From: Saccharina japonica
Taxonomy: Eukaryota > Sar > Phaeophyceae > Laminariales > Laminariaceae
NCBI GenBank assembly: GCA_008828725.1
Contig: MEHQ01004134.1
Span: forward strand, 164,496-228,495
Direction of reading: 5' to 3'
Length of the DNA: 64,000 bases
Shown: one piece after another, positions 1 through 11,359 of the stretch
How the letters are laid out: each line of letters opens with the position of its first letter
Position numbering within the stretch: position 1 is the first letter of the stretch
Translations under genes and position numbers: made by a program
The notes under the pieces: model-generated
What the model saw: the letters and a program-made list of their open reading frames with translations, nothing else
Told to the model about the DNA's origin: nothing
Database searches by the model: none

Positions 1-1444
1 GGGGGGGGGGGGGGGGGGGGGGGGGTATTGTTTTAACATCTTCTCACCTTTTGCTTGGTGCTTGGCGGTTAAGCTGGGGGAATGCTGGACGCTGTGAGGG
101 GCGTCGCAAATGTGGTGGCTATTGCCTCTGCAGGCCTACGCCTGTTTGCAGTGTGTCGGTGGGGCGCATGGTTATTTGTAAAGTGTAAAGACGTGGGGTG
201 CGCCGTTGGTGCCCTGCCGTTGTGTAAAGTCTCACTCGTGTTGTCCGCGCTGACTCTCGGCTCCTGGTGCAACTTCGGTGAATTTTGGCGTTTGTGGGAA
301 AGTGAAATATGGTTGACGCTGGGAGGCTGGACTGCCGTTGTGTCCAGTTGGTGCGGTTGGTCCGTTTTCGGGAAGATGGAAAGGGCATAAGTGGTTATTG
401 GTTACATGAGGTTGTGGCTATTTGGCCTCTACAAGAAGGTGCTTGCATGTGCATTTCATGTGGGGTGTTCTTGCGGCCGGCTTTGCGTTGGTCACGTGAG
501 TACTGTTTATTTGTGGCGAAGGAAGTAGCGTAAGTTTCGACATTCGAGTCGACTCGCGGTATTGCCTATTAATTCCGTGTAAGTGGCTTTCGGTTATGCT
601 AGTAGCGAGTGCTGGCCTCTGTGTTCGACACTGGGAGGATGTCATATTAGCGTCTTCCCGCTTCGTACCGTTTCAAACCGGAGGTTTATTTTGAGTTCCG
701 GTCGTGAGCCCGGGAGAAATTGATTTATTATGGTTTTCGTCGACTCTGCATATTATGTCGTTAGTTAGCTCCGTTTATTCGCCGGGCTACTTCGTGCTGA
801 GGGGTGGGCGCCGGGAAGGTATATTGTTGTTTTTTTTTCGATGCATTAATACTATCCTCGCCGATGGTGGCGCGTTCCTGTGGTCGTGCGGGGGGGGGGG
901 GGGGGGGGGGGGAGGGGGGGTAGTTTGACGCTTTGTGATGTAACTACTGCTTGTTGAATGCTTGACGCTGGGACGGTGTCATGTTTCTTCTCCGTGCGTC
1001 CATGGCATATGCCGCTGGTAGCATGCGCGTTTTTGTACAGTTGTATAAACAACGGGCTCGTGTATTACGGTTAACTAAGTACTGGGTACGAAGGATGTCT
1101 GGTGTACGGCATTGCCAATCGTAACATCCGTTAGCCTCGCCTCGCGGTATACGCCCCGTGCATTCCGTATGTTGTGGGTTTTTAATTTGTCTCATGTAGT
1201 AGCCCGTGATCGACGCTGGGATAAGGTTTCTTTTTGTCCTTCATACTTTGTAGTGTAGTCATGAGATATTTCTTGCATATTGCAGGTAATAACTGAGTAG
1301 ATAGTGCACAATGTAAATGGCGGCATTGGTTTCGTTTCAAGCTTTTGTGCACGTATCCTTGGCACAACCGATTCCCTGGACGACAATCCTTTGGGTGCGT
1401 GATGCCGTCGATGTGTTTACTACAACGACAGGTAAGACCCGGGG

Positions 1445-1475
<31 letters not shown>

Positions 1476-2600
1476 TATCATTGATTGCTTACATGCGTTC
1501 TTATTATCATCTTCGGCTATACCAGCGCTTGCTGAGGCTATGAAGGCGGGTTTCGTTCTCGTCGCGGTTAACTTATGGGCGGACGTTGAAATGGTTAGGT
1601 GTGACGCAGGTCATGATAACTCGGTAATGCCTTGATGCTGACTCGGTTGTTGTGGGGACCACGTTGTTGTCGGCTGCGGTTTGAAACAAACTTGGACGAT
1701 CCGAAAAAAGTGGTTGCTGTGGACGAGATGTAAGTAGCACGCAATCGGCTTTGGCTGGTGGAACTTTGACCTTGGCCACATGTATGCGCGTTGGCCCAGA
1801 CTCGGCCCACATGCTGCTGTTTGCTGTCGCGGGTTCCTGTGGTCAAGGTTGTATTGATGAAGTCAGCGGAGGACGATGGGCATATCAGTCCTTCGATATA
1901 TGTGTACGTATGGCGTTGATGCTGTAACTTACCGGTCGCCTGGACTAGTTGAGGTTTACGTCACGGGCGTCTATTTGTTGCATGTATGTGCATAATGTAG
2001 CAGACTCATCGAACGAACGCCACAAGGTGCGTGTTTTTTATATTGTCCCCCCGCGCCTTACGCGGGGCTGCCGTGGTATTATTTTCTCCTTGCGAGGGTT
2101 GACTTGTTTGATGCGGTTGTCGAAGTTATTATGGTTTGCCTCTAAGAGACGAGGCCGCACACAAGTTTGTTGGCGTCATGCCTCAATCTTGTATCCTGGG
2201 TGGTTGGCGGTTGTTTCGGCCATTCTTGACATCATATTATTAATATGTTTGTTGTCGGTTGAGTTCAAGAAGAGTGTAATATGCGGCGGACGCTGGGAGG
2301 GTGGAGGCATGTTAACGTCGTTGTGCCTGCATTGTGTTACGTTTTGATTGGAGCGTTCGGAACAGCGGGGGCACTAGACATAACTCCTTGCGGTGTACCA
2401 GTAGAGGTTGGAACACTACGAAAGGAGACAGTATCAACGTTCGCGTCGACTACACCATTAATTAGCCAAACGAAGCCTGCCCCCAAAGTGTGCCGGCGGA
2501 TCGGGGGATGGAGTGCCGTAGGCGGCGCGCCAGGGGGCGAGGTTAAGTTGTCTTGGATGTTCGTGATGAATTGTGGAGCAATCGTTTTATAGTGCTTTGT
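1..2600 (-). repeat. Decayed poly(C)-tailed retroposon fragments
   Basis: No convincing gene is present. Long G runs at 1-25, 890-920 (one A) and 1441-1467 read as poly(C) on the minus strand. A short motif, GACGCTGGGA or a close variant, recurs at about 88, 315, 627, 964, 1212 and 2289. On the minus strand it lies in weakly similar peptides such as NMTPSQRQ (964), NMTSSQC (627) and NMPPPSQR (2289). The distance from motif to poly(C) (about 50-65 nt at 88 and 964) matches the LINE tails at 30-33 kb, where an N-x-APSRKG peptide sits about 60-75 nt from the tail. The inference is several heavily mutated 5'-truncated LINE ends. The peptides are short, so chance similarity is possible. Confidence 0.4.
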
Positions 2601-3179
2601 TCCCACACAACGTTTTGCCGCGTTTACGATGGTCCGGGATCACAGTATTTGGGTTGACTTTGTCTTATATCTTCTTACGTTGTCAACGGCCCTACCGTTT
2701 TATCAGTACATTGCGTCTCCCTCTTCTTGGCCTGGAGTACAACGTTTTACTCGACGTCCAGAATACATTCGTTTTACGACTCCGACGGCCCCGCGGGAAC
2801 AACGACGGTGTACCAGAGTTTACGCACAATTTTGTCGTGTCTACCTTCCCCAATGGTAACCACATGTTTATCGCTGGCGGTGGCACGGAAGCCAACGAAT
2901 TTCACGGCAACAATCAGCAATCATACCACATACTTCGTATGTACCAACCGCATTAACACGATGAGCCTTGTTTGTCTCAGCTTGGAAGCTGCGGGAAAAG
3001 ACGAGCAAACACACTGCTCGCCGGACTTCCAGACTCGCGCTGCAATGGTTTTTGTTGCGTACTTTGGCCATGGGATAGTCAGTACTAGGGATATTCTAAC
3101 ATTCATTTACTCACAAGCTTATTTGTTTCCTGACTTACTAGTAGTATACACCACCACGACAGGGCGTAGAATCGAGGAA

Positions 3180-4035
3180 GTCTCCGCCGCTTCCACGGAA
3201 GCTCCCATCACTTCAATGGAAGCTGACGGGGAGCTGCGGGAAGCGGTGGAAGATTCCACGGAAGCGGTGGTAGCTCTCCATGCTAGTGTTGGCGTAACGT
3301 TACATGGATGTTACGGAAGAGACCGTGAAAAATTATACGGAAACGTCTTCCGTAGAAGCTTCCTTTGAAAGCGCTTCCGCGGAAGCTTCCATGGAAGTTT
3401 CCGTGGAAGTCCCTTCGATGGAAGCATCCGCGGAACTTTGCCCAACTTGGAAGCTTCCGTTGAAGGCGCTTTCATTGAAACTTCCGCGGCATATTCCACG
3501 GAAGCTTCCGTGTCAGCGGCTTCCGTGGAAGCTTCCACGGAAGCTTCCACGGAAGCTTTGGAAGCTTCCACGGAAGCTTCCATGGAAGCTCCCTGGAAGC
3601 TTCAACGGAAGCTTCCATGGAAGCTTCCACGGAAGCTTCCATGGAAGCTCGCCACGACGTACTTCCGCGAAAGCTTTCGTGGAAGCGAAAACATTCAACG
3701 GAAGCGTTCGTGGAAGCTTCCGCCTATGCTTCCACGGAAGCTTCCGCAGTAAACTTCCGTGGAAGCTTCCACGGCTTCCGTGGAAGTTTCCACGGTGGAA
3801 GCTTCCGTGGAAGCTTCCATGCTTCCACGGAAGCTTCCATCGCTTCCACGGAAGCTTCCATCGCTTCCACGGAAGCTTCCGCCGCTTCCACGGAAGCTTC
3901 CGTCGCTTCCACGGAAGCTTCCGTCGCTTCCACGGAAGCTTCCGTCGCTTCCGCGGAAGCTTCCATGGAAGTGACGGAAGCTTCCACGGAAGCAGTGGAA
4001 GCTTCCACGGAAGCTTCCGCGGAAGTCCGCCCAAA
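3180..4035. repeat. Palindromic GGAAGCTTCC satellite, block 1
   Basis: About 850 bp is built from short units around the palindrome GGAAGCTTCC (HindIII core AAGCTT), joined by spacers such as ACGGAAG, ATGGAAG and CGG. At about 3831-3978 the units form a regular 21-bp tandem (GCTTCCACGGAAGCTTCCRYC), repeated seven times with few changes. Because the unit is self-complementary and lacks stop codons, most frames on both strands are open and give EASTEAS-, GSFHGSF- and KLPWKLP-type peptides. I read these as by-products, not proteins. The 3' end abuts a truncated MITE at about 4131. Confidence 0.9.
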
Positions 4036-4130
4036 AACCCAAAAGTGTGCCTTACCCTGCATGCACCGCCGTGTGTTTTTTTACCTTCTGAAAGTGGTCA
4101 TTTGATTATCTTTATTATATTGATTATAGT

Positions 4131-5875
4131 ATAGGAGCTATATACCTCACCCAAAAAAAGGTGATTTTGGACGAAAATACAAGGGCTACTACCCGATGAA
4201 CAATTCCATGACAATACCAGTAACTACAGTAACTACAGTAACTATACAATGAACAACATTTGAAACACGAGAGAATGAAAATCCGATGGTTTGGGGTTAA
4301 CCCATTCAGAACTGAACATAATGTCCCTGACTAATTCCAAGTACAGGGATCCGCATTTGAGATTTCCCGAAAATGATGAAAAGTAAAAAAAAAAAAAGTA
4401 GAATCATAAATAAAAACGAACAGCCCAGAATGAAGATAGGTATCAAAACCAAAGGCATTTTACCCCACCGATTAGACATGACGAAAAAGAAGGCCTGCTC
4501 GGTAACACAAGGAACTGGAGCTCCCTTCGACCCAATCCCGGCGTCATTTGAGCCCTTGTGGCCGGCACACTGCTCTCCGATCTGCCGGCAAGGCGTGTGT
4601 CTCCGAGCTGCTGCAAATCTGCAAATCGCTCGTCCCGAGTACGCCCTCTAACAAAATTAATGGGGCTCGAGCCAGCATCTTAGCCCAACGAAACCAGGGG
4701 TGGCAGGCACGCCACAACCCACAGGGTCATTGTAACGTCGGCCGTTTCAAATTCCGTTGCTTGTATCGCTCGCAAGGTCAATCTGCTCGTACTCGGTCGT
4801 ATCAGAAGTGAGTGGAGTCGCGGCGCGTCGGTTTTCGTCTAAATCATCCTTGTAGATCAGAGGCTGAAGCCTCGCTGATGGAGGCTTCTTTTTGACTGCG
4901 ACGACTTGAGGCCGTCTCCCGAGGTCAGAGGGACCACTTGAGAGGCTGAAGCTGGTCATGGGACGCCTTGTCGAGGGAGAACGAGCTGCTGTTCGAAGTC
5001 CTTGATTTCCTCTGTTGAGATTTTCGGGGTGCATCTATCTCTTGGCGAATCTGGACGTAGGGCAGCCCTACCTCTAAAGGGCGAGACCATTTGCGTCGCC
5101 GATTGCTCTCCTCGAATCCTCTAGTAGAGGACAACAGCCACACCAAATGTCCCTTGCGCCCCTCTTCTCTAGGTCGAGTACGAGTTGCACCTACAAGCAG
5201 CAGCATCTGCGTAAGTTTCCTCGATCGGCGAAACGATTTTTATTGTAGATGCTTTGGTTCGAGTACTCGTAATTTGCGTTTTTCATACAGCAGTACCTGC
5301 ACCGAACGAGTACGAGGAAATTGAGCCCGCGAACGATACAAGCAACGAAATTGGAAACGGCCGACGTTACAATGACCCTGTGGGTTGTGGCGTGCAGGTC
5401 AACCTTGGTTTCGTTGGGCTGAGATGCTGGCTCGAGCCCCATTAATTTTGTTAGAGGGCGTACTCGGGACGAGTGATTTGCAGATTTACAGCAGCTCGGA
5501 GATACAAGCCTTGCCGGCAGATCGGAGAGCAGTGTGCCGGCCACAAGGGCTCAAATGACGCCGGGATTGGGTCGAAGGGAGCTCCAGTTCCTTGTGTTAC
5601 CGAGCAGGCCTTCTTTTTCGTCATGCCTAATCGGTGGGGTAAAATGCCTTTGGTTTTGATACGTATCTTCATTCTGGGCGGTTCGTTTTTATTTATGATT
5701 CTACTTTTTTATTTTCTTTTACTTGCCACAATTTTCGAGGAAATCTCAAAATGCGGACCCCTGTAGTTTGTCCCCAAATTCGTGGGACCAGTTCTTAAGG
5801 GGTTAGGAGCCTCGTCATTCAGAAAACGTTTCAGCCAAAAAACGGTATACCTCTATCCTACAGTAGTACGCGTCC
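4131..5875. mobile_element. R1 MITE copy interrupted by a TIR element
   Basis: 4131-4343 and 5764-5875 together match the R1 MITE at 18831-19232. Shared segments include CCCGATGAACAA, GGTTAACCCA, CTAATTCCAAGTA, TAGTTTGTCCCC, TTCAGCCAAAAA and a right end of the GTACGCGTCC type. The left terminus is missing: homology starts inside the element, next to the satellite. The middle is occupied by the 1.42-kb element at 4344-5763. Confidence 0.75.
4344..5763. mobile_element. 1.42-kb long-TIR (foldback) element, TA target site
   Basis: The element starts CAGGGATCCGCATTT and ends AAATGCGGACCCCTG. The two arms (about 4344-4800 and 5302-5763) are inverted copies over roughly 455 bp with few mismatches. 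The central 0.5 kb has no recognisable transposase, so it looks non-autonomous. TA lies immediately outside both ends (4342-4343 and 5764-5765). The related R1 copy at 19.1 kb has the uninterrupted sequence CCAAGTAGTTTG with a single TA, so the TA duplication is supported by an empty site. A TA duplication is typical of Tc1/mariner-type elements. That assignment is an inference from the target site only. Confidence 0.85.
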
Positions 5876-6685
5876 AAAAGGTCCAGTTTTTGGAGGATTG
5901 TACTACTGTAGGCCATATATATAGCTTCGCACATAATTTCCGTGCCCTTATGCCGAGGGGTGGGGGTGTATGGAGGAATGGGTGCATGTTTTGTTTTTGT
6001 TTTTCGCGAGTTGTCTGGGTTTTGGTATTTGTTTTTTAATAATATTGGACTTTCTGGGACCCATGTACGCGTACCAGGTATAGTACCAGGTATGTATTTA
6101 GCGAGGGAAAAAAACTTGCACCCTCCCTCCGTCAAAACCTCGGCATGATGGTACGGAAGGCGTGTGAGAAGTTCCAGCAGGTTATTTTTCGAAAAAAATA
6201 GCGCGAACTTATTTTGAGCTTTTGAGGGAAAAACAAAACGTGTGTGTTTAGCATTTTTCGATTTTTTCTTAGTTTCGGTCGTACACCTCATATCAACTTT
6301 TGGCTTTAAATTTCACTTGATTGGTATTGACCTACGCAGTCAGTTCTTCGAATGTTTCCACAAACTTTTAAAAACACATGCCTTGGAGTACCTGGAACTG
6401 GTTCGTTAAGAAAACTGTTAACAATGAAACTATTTCGTTCCTACGGAAACGCCTAATTATCATTGACCTCTTTAGAGGCCTGTGATTGGCCGGGCCACAT
6501 TTTCGGTCGTAGCGCCAGTTCCCCTGTCGGTCCTTATAAAAAAAGCGGGTTCTGCCGCCCTCTTTCGCTGTTTATCATGGCCAGTATGATACCAAGTATG
6601 TGACATTCGAGTATGCTGCTTTTTTGGCAGAAAGATGCAATTTGGGGCGTTTTGTATGAATCACAGCCTGTACTACTACTCCTTT
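5876..6685. other. Intergenic, nothing recognised
   Basis: This is AT-leaning sequence with no convincing ORF. A minus-strand frame of 158 codons (5815-6291) overlaps the MITE end, is lysine- and threonine-rich, and has no recognisable domain. I see no tRNA-like or tandem structure. Confidence 0.5.
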
Positions 6686-6689
6686 GTTT

Positions 6690-6890
6690 TCTTCTGTTTT
6701 TCGTTTCTTCTTCCCATTTATGATCCTCGCACCCTTGTTCTTTTATCCCCCCCCTAGTGTAGTCGCAGTTCAGATTCAGGGTCGCATATTCGCCCCCCCC
6801 CCCCCTACGGCCCGTGCCTTGCATTTTGTCACGACAAGTCTTCCTTCAGCCCTTTTGTTCTCTCGTCGACTCGCATCGATGGTCGAAGAT
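6690..6890 (-). repeat. Dispersed repeat R2, reverse copy
   Basis: This copy shares CGTGCCTTGCATTTT and TCGTCGACTYGCATCG with 37600-37700. In reverse complement it matches the GCGATAAAAATGCAAGGCACG segment at about 24200 and 50720. A C run (6795-6806) interrupts it. The element class is unknown, and I see no terminal repeats. Confidence 0.6.
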
Positions 6891-7049
6891 TATTGGTATG
6901 GAGTCACGTCAAGGACGATGATGACTCTGCTCTGTGTCCTACTTGGTAACTGATTATATACTATACTACTGATGTGGAATTCGATGCGAATCACCCCCCC
7001 TCGTGGATTTTGAGGTCAAGCATATATACATATATATGTATATGGTTGG

Positions 7050-7460
7050 GGCCAAACGCGAATCCAGCGCCCAGCAACCGGACACTATCTATATTTGGCT
7101 ACGAGAGTACCCTTTCATCCCAGACAGTTCTTGGAGCCAATTATGGGTGATACATATTGGGCTACGAGGGTATCCTTCCACTCCAGACCAAATATGTCAG
7201 GAGACGGCACTTTCAGCCCTTGACTGACGACAATTTGTCTTTTTTTATCCTTGACTGACGATAAACTACTAGGTTTTAGTGTAGAACACTCGGATCCACA
7301 CGCTTGACCGATGTCCGTTTTCCCTTGACTGGCCGTCTCCCGACATCTTTGCTCCAGACAGTTCTTGAAGCCTACTATGGGTGATACACGTTGGGCTACG
7401 ATAACACTCTTTCTTCCACTCCAGACAGTTCCTGGAGCCTATCTGTGTATCGGTGATGAT
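7050..7460. repeat. Degenerate repeat with CCAGACAGTTCTTGGAGCC units
   Basis: CCAGACAGTTCYTGRAGCC followed by TATGGGTGATACAYRTTGGGCTACGA occurs at about 7120 and 7357, with further partial units at 7095 and 7424. Spacing is irregular. The copies are separated by paired CTTGACTGACGA and related segments. No coding potential is seen. Confidence 0.6.
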
Positions 7461-7665
7461 GTTGTTTCGGAGGGTCATCAGCATCCATGATAGATTGGAG
7501 CCAGCCGTCTTGGTGACCACACGGACTGGATCCTTGACGATACAACGATAACAAGCACTCTGTTGCCCACTTCGGCATTACATTATATGCACGGACTGAT
7601 AATCGGCGATGAAACAACAACAATCATTTTGTTTGCCACTTCGGCATTATTTTTTTATACTATTA

Positions 7666-7785
7666 CGGTGGACCATAGTAAATACTAGTAAATAGGACCA
7701 AATATTGTTAGTAAAATTAGGCAAATATAACGTTTTTTTGTGTATACCGTACACAAGTTCTATTTACTAGGGTTCCCCCCAATAG
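7666..7785. mobile_element. Small R3 MITE, TA-type
   Basis: The segment begins CGGTGGACCATAGTAAATA and ends CTATTTACTAGGGTTCCCCCC, roughly inverted copies of each other. TA precedes the left end. The left end matches segments at 22574 and both ends of the 1.18-kb element at 43667-44849. It is likely an internally deleted relative of the longer element. The right boundary is approximate. Confidence 0.55.
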
Positions 7786-7789
7786 GGAA

Positions 7790-8600
7790 TAAGAGGTCCT
7801 ACCGCCGTGGGGCGGTAGGGCCACAGCAGTAGTGACGAATTTTGTCTTTTTTCACACAAGGGAAATTGTGAAAAACAAAATCGTAGCCGATACAAAGCGA
7901 AATCCAACCGTGTAAACCCAGGAACTAAAACCAGTTAATCTTAGATACTGGGTACCGGGTAGATACCACACACCTTTCAAGGTTGAATACCAATCGCTCA
8001 ATCGAACGCACTTACAGATAGATGACGAAGTGTTCGCAACAATATATTAAAATGCTAAAAGCGGCTTTGAAGCCACTACTGCTACTACCCTGCTGCAAGC
8101 GGAGAGCTTGGATATGAGCATATTTAACAACAACTGACAGGTAGGTGCCTATTTATGTCCCTACGTTCGCTTTTTACTGTTCAGTTTAGTTAACTCGGGC
8201 GGGGGGTTAAAAATGGAATTATGGAAATGTATGGCTCCGATAAGAATGACCCTTATGAGGTTACACCCTCAGCGTCATATAGATGACGAGCGGTGGTCAT
8301 ACACATGTACATTTCGTTGTCCCCTCTATGGTACTTGCTTCATAAGGGTCCAGCATTCCAATAAACTGCGCGTGTTTTTTCATGAAGTTTAGCAAGCCTC
8401 GGCACGCTCTCGAGCATGCAAGACACACCATAAACAGTAAAATCTTTGACCAACCAGCGGGAAACAGCCGTTGGAACAAGAGAGGTGTTCCAGGGTTGGT
8501 TCGAGTGTATGATATTCAATGCGATGCCTGCTCGATCACTCGGCTAAGAACGCGAAGCAGCGAGGAACAGAGGGGCACAGGAAAGCTACAGAGGAGTTAC
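7790..8600. other. Intergenic, nothing recognised
   Basis: Apart from a short hairpin around 7800-7822 (CCTACCGCC and GGCGGTAGG), I see no gene, repeat array or transposon end. Base composition changes sharply to GC-rich at about 8600, where the candidate exon begins. Confidence 0.5.
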
Positions 8601-8606
8601 ACCGAT

Positions 8607-9335
8607 ATGCCTCGCCCCGCGACCAGGGCCACGGCGACACCGGCCAGTGCGCCGGTCCCTTTGCCGGCCCCGACGCTGGCACCGGCCGTGCCAGCCCCGC
8701 GCCCGGACCGGAGCTCGGCGACACGCATACCCGCGGACACGCCCAGGGCGAGTCTTCCATGCATGGTGAGGACGCAGCTCGGCACCCCACCCGTGTGCGA
8801 CCCCTCGCGGGTGTTCACCTCCGACGACCGCAGTTGCTCGGAGGGGGACCGTGTCGAGCTCGCTCACAGGCGGGGCGGCTTGGTGGCCCAGCTCCAGCCG
8901 GCGCCGGGCGCCCAAGAATGGCTGCAGGCAGTGCGGGACGCCGAGGCGGCGGAGCGCTCGCACCGGGGGGCAGGGTCAGCGGCATTCCGCCACAAGGCCG
9001 CGAAGGCCATACTGGCTGAGCATGCGGTCCTGTTGGCCCTCCACAATGGAGTCCTACTGGCGTCCGACCACTGCGTGCTCCTCCATGAGGCGGGAGATCG
9101 GGCGGCGGAGACGGGGATCGAGAGAGGCGTCTCTAGCATGGCGCTGTCCACCATGGACCCGGGAGCCTCGCCAGGCGCCTCTTCGTGTACAGCGACCGCA
9201 CCGGTGGACGCGACCGCTTCTACAGCAGCAGCAGAAGCAGCAGGAGCGACCTCCCAGTACATGGGAGGAATGATCGAGGGATCGGGGGACCGCGCTCTCG
9301 TGGACCTTCTGCTGACCCAGCATGGGAATCCCGAG
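8607..9335 (+). CDS. Candidate first exon of an unidentified protein
   Basis: An open frame with markedly higher GC than its surroundings runs from ATG 8607 and could extend upstream in frame to 8382. I chose 8607 because composition changes there and the upstream part looks non-coding. The first ~50 residues are rich in Pro, Ala and Thr. The middle (about residues 95-180) is a charged, Ala/Leu-rich, probably helical segment with EWLQAVRDAEAAERS and KAAKAILAEHAVLLALH. An alanine-rich tract follows. The codon series ends at GAG followed by GTAAGC, a good splice donor at 9336 in phase 0, so the reading beyond it is probably intron. I do not recognise the family, and I found no downstream exon with confidence. 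It could also be a retroelement gag fragment. Confidence 0.45.
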
Positions 9336-10640
9336 GTAAGCCGGGCAGGGGGAAGAGAAAACGACTGCCGGTTTCGGGGGCAGGTCGCGTGGTTCGGTTG
9401 CTCCGTCCTAATATAATATAATTACAGCAGTAATAGGAAGCGGCAGTCGCTTTATACGAGTAATAACAATAGCGATGCAATAGTTCAACTAGCCACAGCA
9501 GTCACGTCTTTCGAGGTAAAGAGTGAGTGCAGCAGACGAACGAGTAGCCCACTTCACCCACGAACGCAGCACCTCCCACCCCGTCGTACGATAACAAACA
9601 TGTGGGAGGGGGGGGTCTTGGCTGGTTGCTGCTGCGGAAAACCGCGCGGCCGTTCTGGTTCAACAACTGCTGCATGAAAAACACAGCAGTGACCAGCTGC
9701 TGCAGTATATCTGGTACGTCCAGCTGCTGCAGTATATCTGGTACGTTGTGGGTCATATGTTGTAACAGGTCGACATCATACCAGGTAGCAGACCAACATC
9801 CATAGAGAGCACCTCGGGCATGCCACACCGACGCCGTATTTATATATAGGCGTAGAGAAAGGGGCTACGTAATAACAGCGTCGTAGCGAGGCCCACGTAG
9901 CGAGAACACGGGACCACGGAACACGAGCGTGTACAAACGCCATCATGCATGCATACATTACAAGCTTCCCAACAACATGCGTCATTGCGGCGTGCGTCAC
10001 GATCATAAGTTGACAGCTGCTGCTGAATGGGTTTGATACGACTTGATACGCGGAGACGGGGCATTTCGCTCGGCAAGAGCGATACGAGGGCATACACGCG
10101 TACGTACCGGTTTCACACCGTACGTACGCCACACGAACGAGTACCCCGATACGAGTGCATATACGCGTACGTATCGATCGCACACCGTAACATACGCCCT
10201 ACGAACGAGTGCCCCGATTTAAGAGAGGTGCGATACAGGCGGAAAAACAGCGCTCTAAAACTACTCTACGTATATAGCCTTGTCTCTTATCCACAACAGT
10301 GGGAAATACATAGGTTTTAGCGTAGGCGGGTCCAGCCGATTGGGACTCTTTCTTGACTGGTACTATTCTTTTGTATAGGGGCCCTCGCTCTTAAATACGG
10401 GTAGCTACGGTATCTGGTGCTATGTGGTTTGGTGTTACCTGTGTGCTGGGGGTGACTGGTGTTTGTGTTGGTACACGCTATATCTCTGAAAAAAAATATA
10501 TATATATCTCTATAAATGTGTTTATTTTGCATTTAAATTTCAAAAATTAATAATGACTTACGTGCTCATATATGATTAATCGCACAATGTGATCAACGAA
10601 GAATTATGATTATGTGTGCTGACCTCTGCTGTGTGTTTTT
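9336..10640. other. Intergenic with a short tandem duplication
   Basis: A 27-bp unit, CCAGCTGCTGCAGTATATCT plus GGTACGT, is repeated twice at about 9692-9745. Around 10080-10210 there are repeated ATACGMGTACGTA and CACCGTACGTACGCC segments. No gene is recognised. If 8607-9335 is an exon, the 5' part of this span would be intron. Confidence 0.5.
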
Positions 10641-10669
10641 CCATTACTGCCTTGGCGGTTGCTGTTGCG

Positions 10670-11030
10670 TGGTATTGTTGAGAGTGTTGAGAGGGTGAAC
10701 AAGAACAAATTAAAAACAAAAATCGCAGTAGGAAATCACCACACGCGGAGGTCGCGGCTGAAAATAGCCAGACACCGGGGTGTACGGGTGCTGTTGCGGT
10801 TTAGTATTTACACAGCAGCGCCTGCTTCGGTTGAGGGTGTGAACAAGCAAAAAGTAAAAATCGCAGTAGGGCAAATTACCACACACGGAGGTCGCGGCTA
10901 AAGAATAGCCAGACACCGGGGTGTACGGGTACGTGGTTCGCACGCGCGCGGATCACGAGGCAAGCAGCGCACGTCGTACGGGTACGTGGTTCGCACGCGC
11001 GCGGATCACGAGGCAAGCAGCGCACGTCGT
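10670..11030. repeat. Two local tandem duplications
   Basis: A unit running from GTGAACAAG through AAAATCGCAGTAGG, GAGGTCGCGGCT and AGCCAGACACCGGGGTGTA occurs at about 10690-10790 and 10840-10930. It is followed by a near-perfect ~55-bp duplication (GGTACGTGGTTCGCACGCGC onward) at about 10926-11029. No reading frame is conserved between the copies. Confidence 0.75.
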
Positions 11031-11359
11031 AGCCGGGGGGTGGCATACAGGCCTCGGCACACGTTAGAGTCGGCCCACGTACATTGCACATTACAGCGGT
11101 AGAGTCAAGTGACCATGAGGACAGACGCGCAGCGCGCGCTATAACGCAAAAATCGCGGCTAGTGATTTGGGGGAAGCAGGAGCGGCACAGATCGCGGCCA
11201 GCGAGTTTAGTAATCAATATGTAGGATAGGAGTAAATGCCACCTTATAGGGGAGGCGTCCTATTTTCTGAGCTCCTCCTGTACACGAGGAACTCAAAATA
11301 TCTCACCCAAACAATACTACTTCGTAGAAGTTTGTTCGCCCAGCTCGACCAAGAAATCC

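Noticed and set aside
3304-4134. Several long EASTEAS/GSFHGSF/KLPWKLP frames
   Set aside because: They arise because the palindromic satellite lacks stops in most frames. There is no conserved single frame or unique domain.
5815-6291. 158-codon minus frame
   Set aside because: It runs through the R1 MITE end, has biased composition and no recognisable domain.
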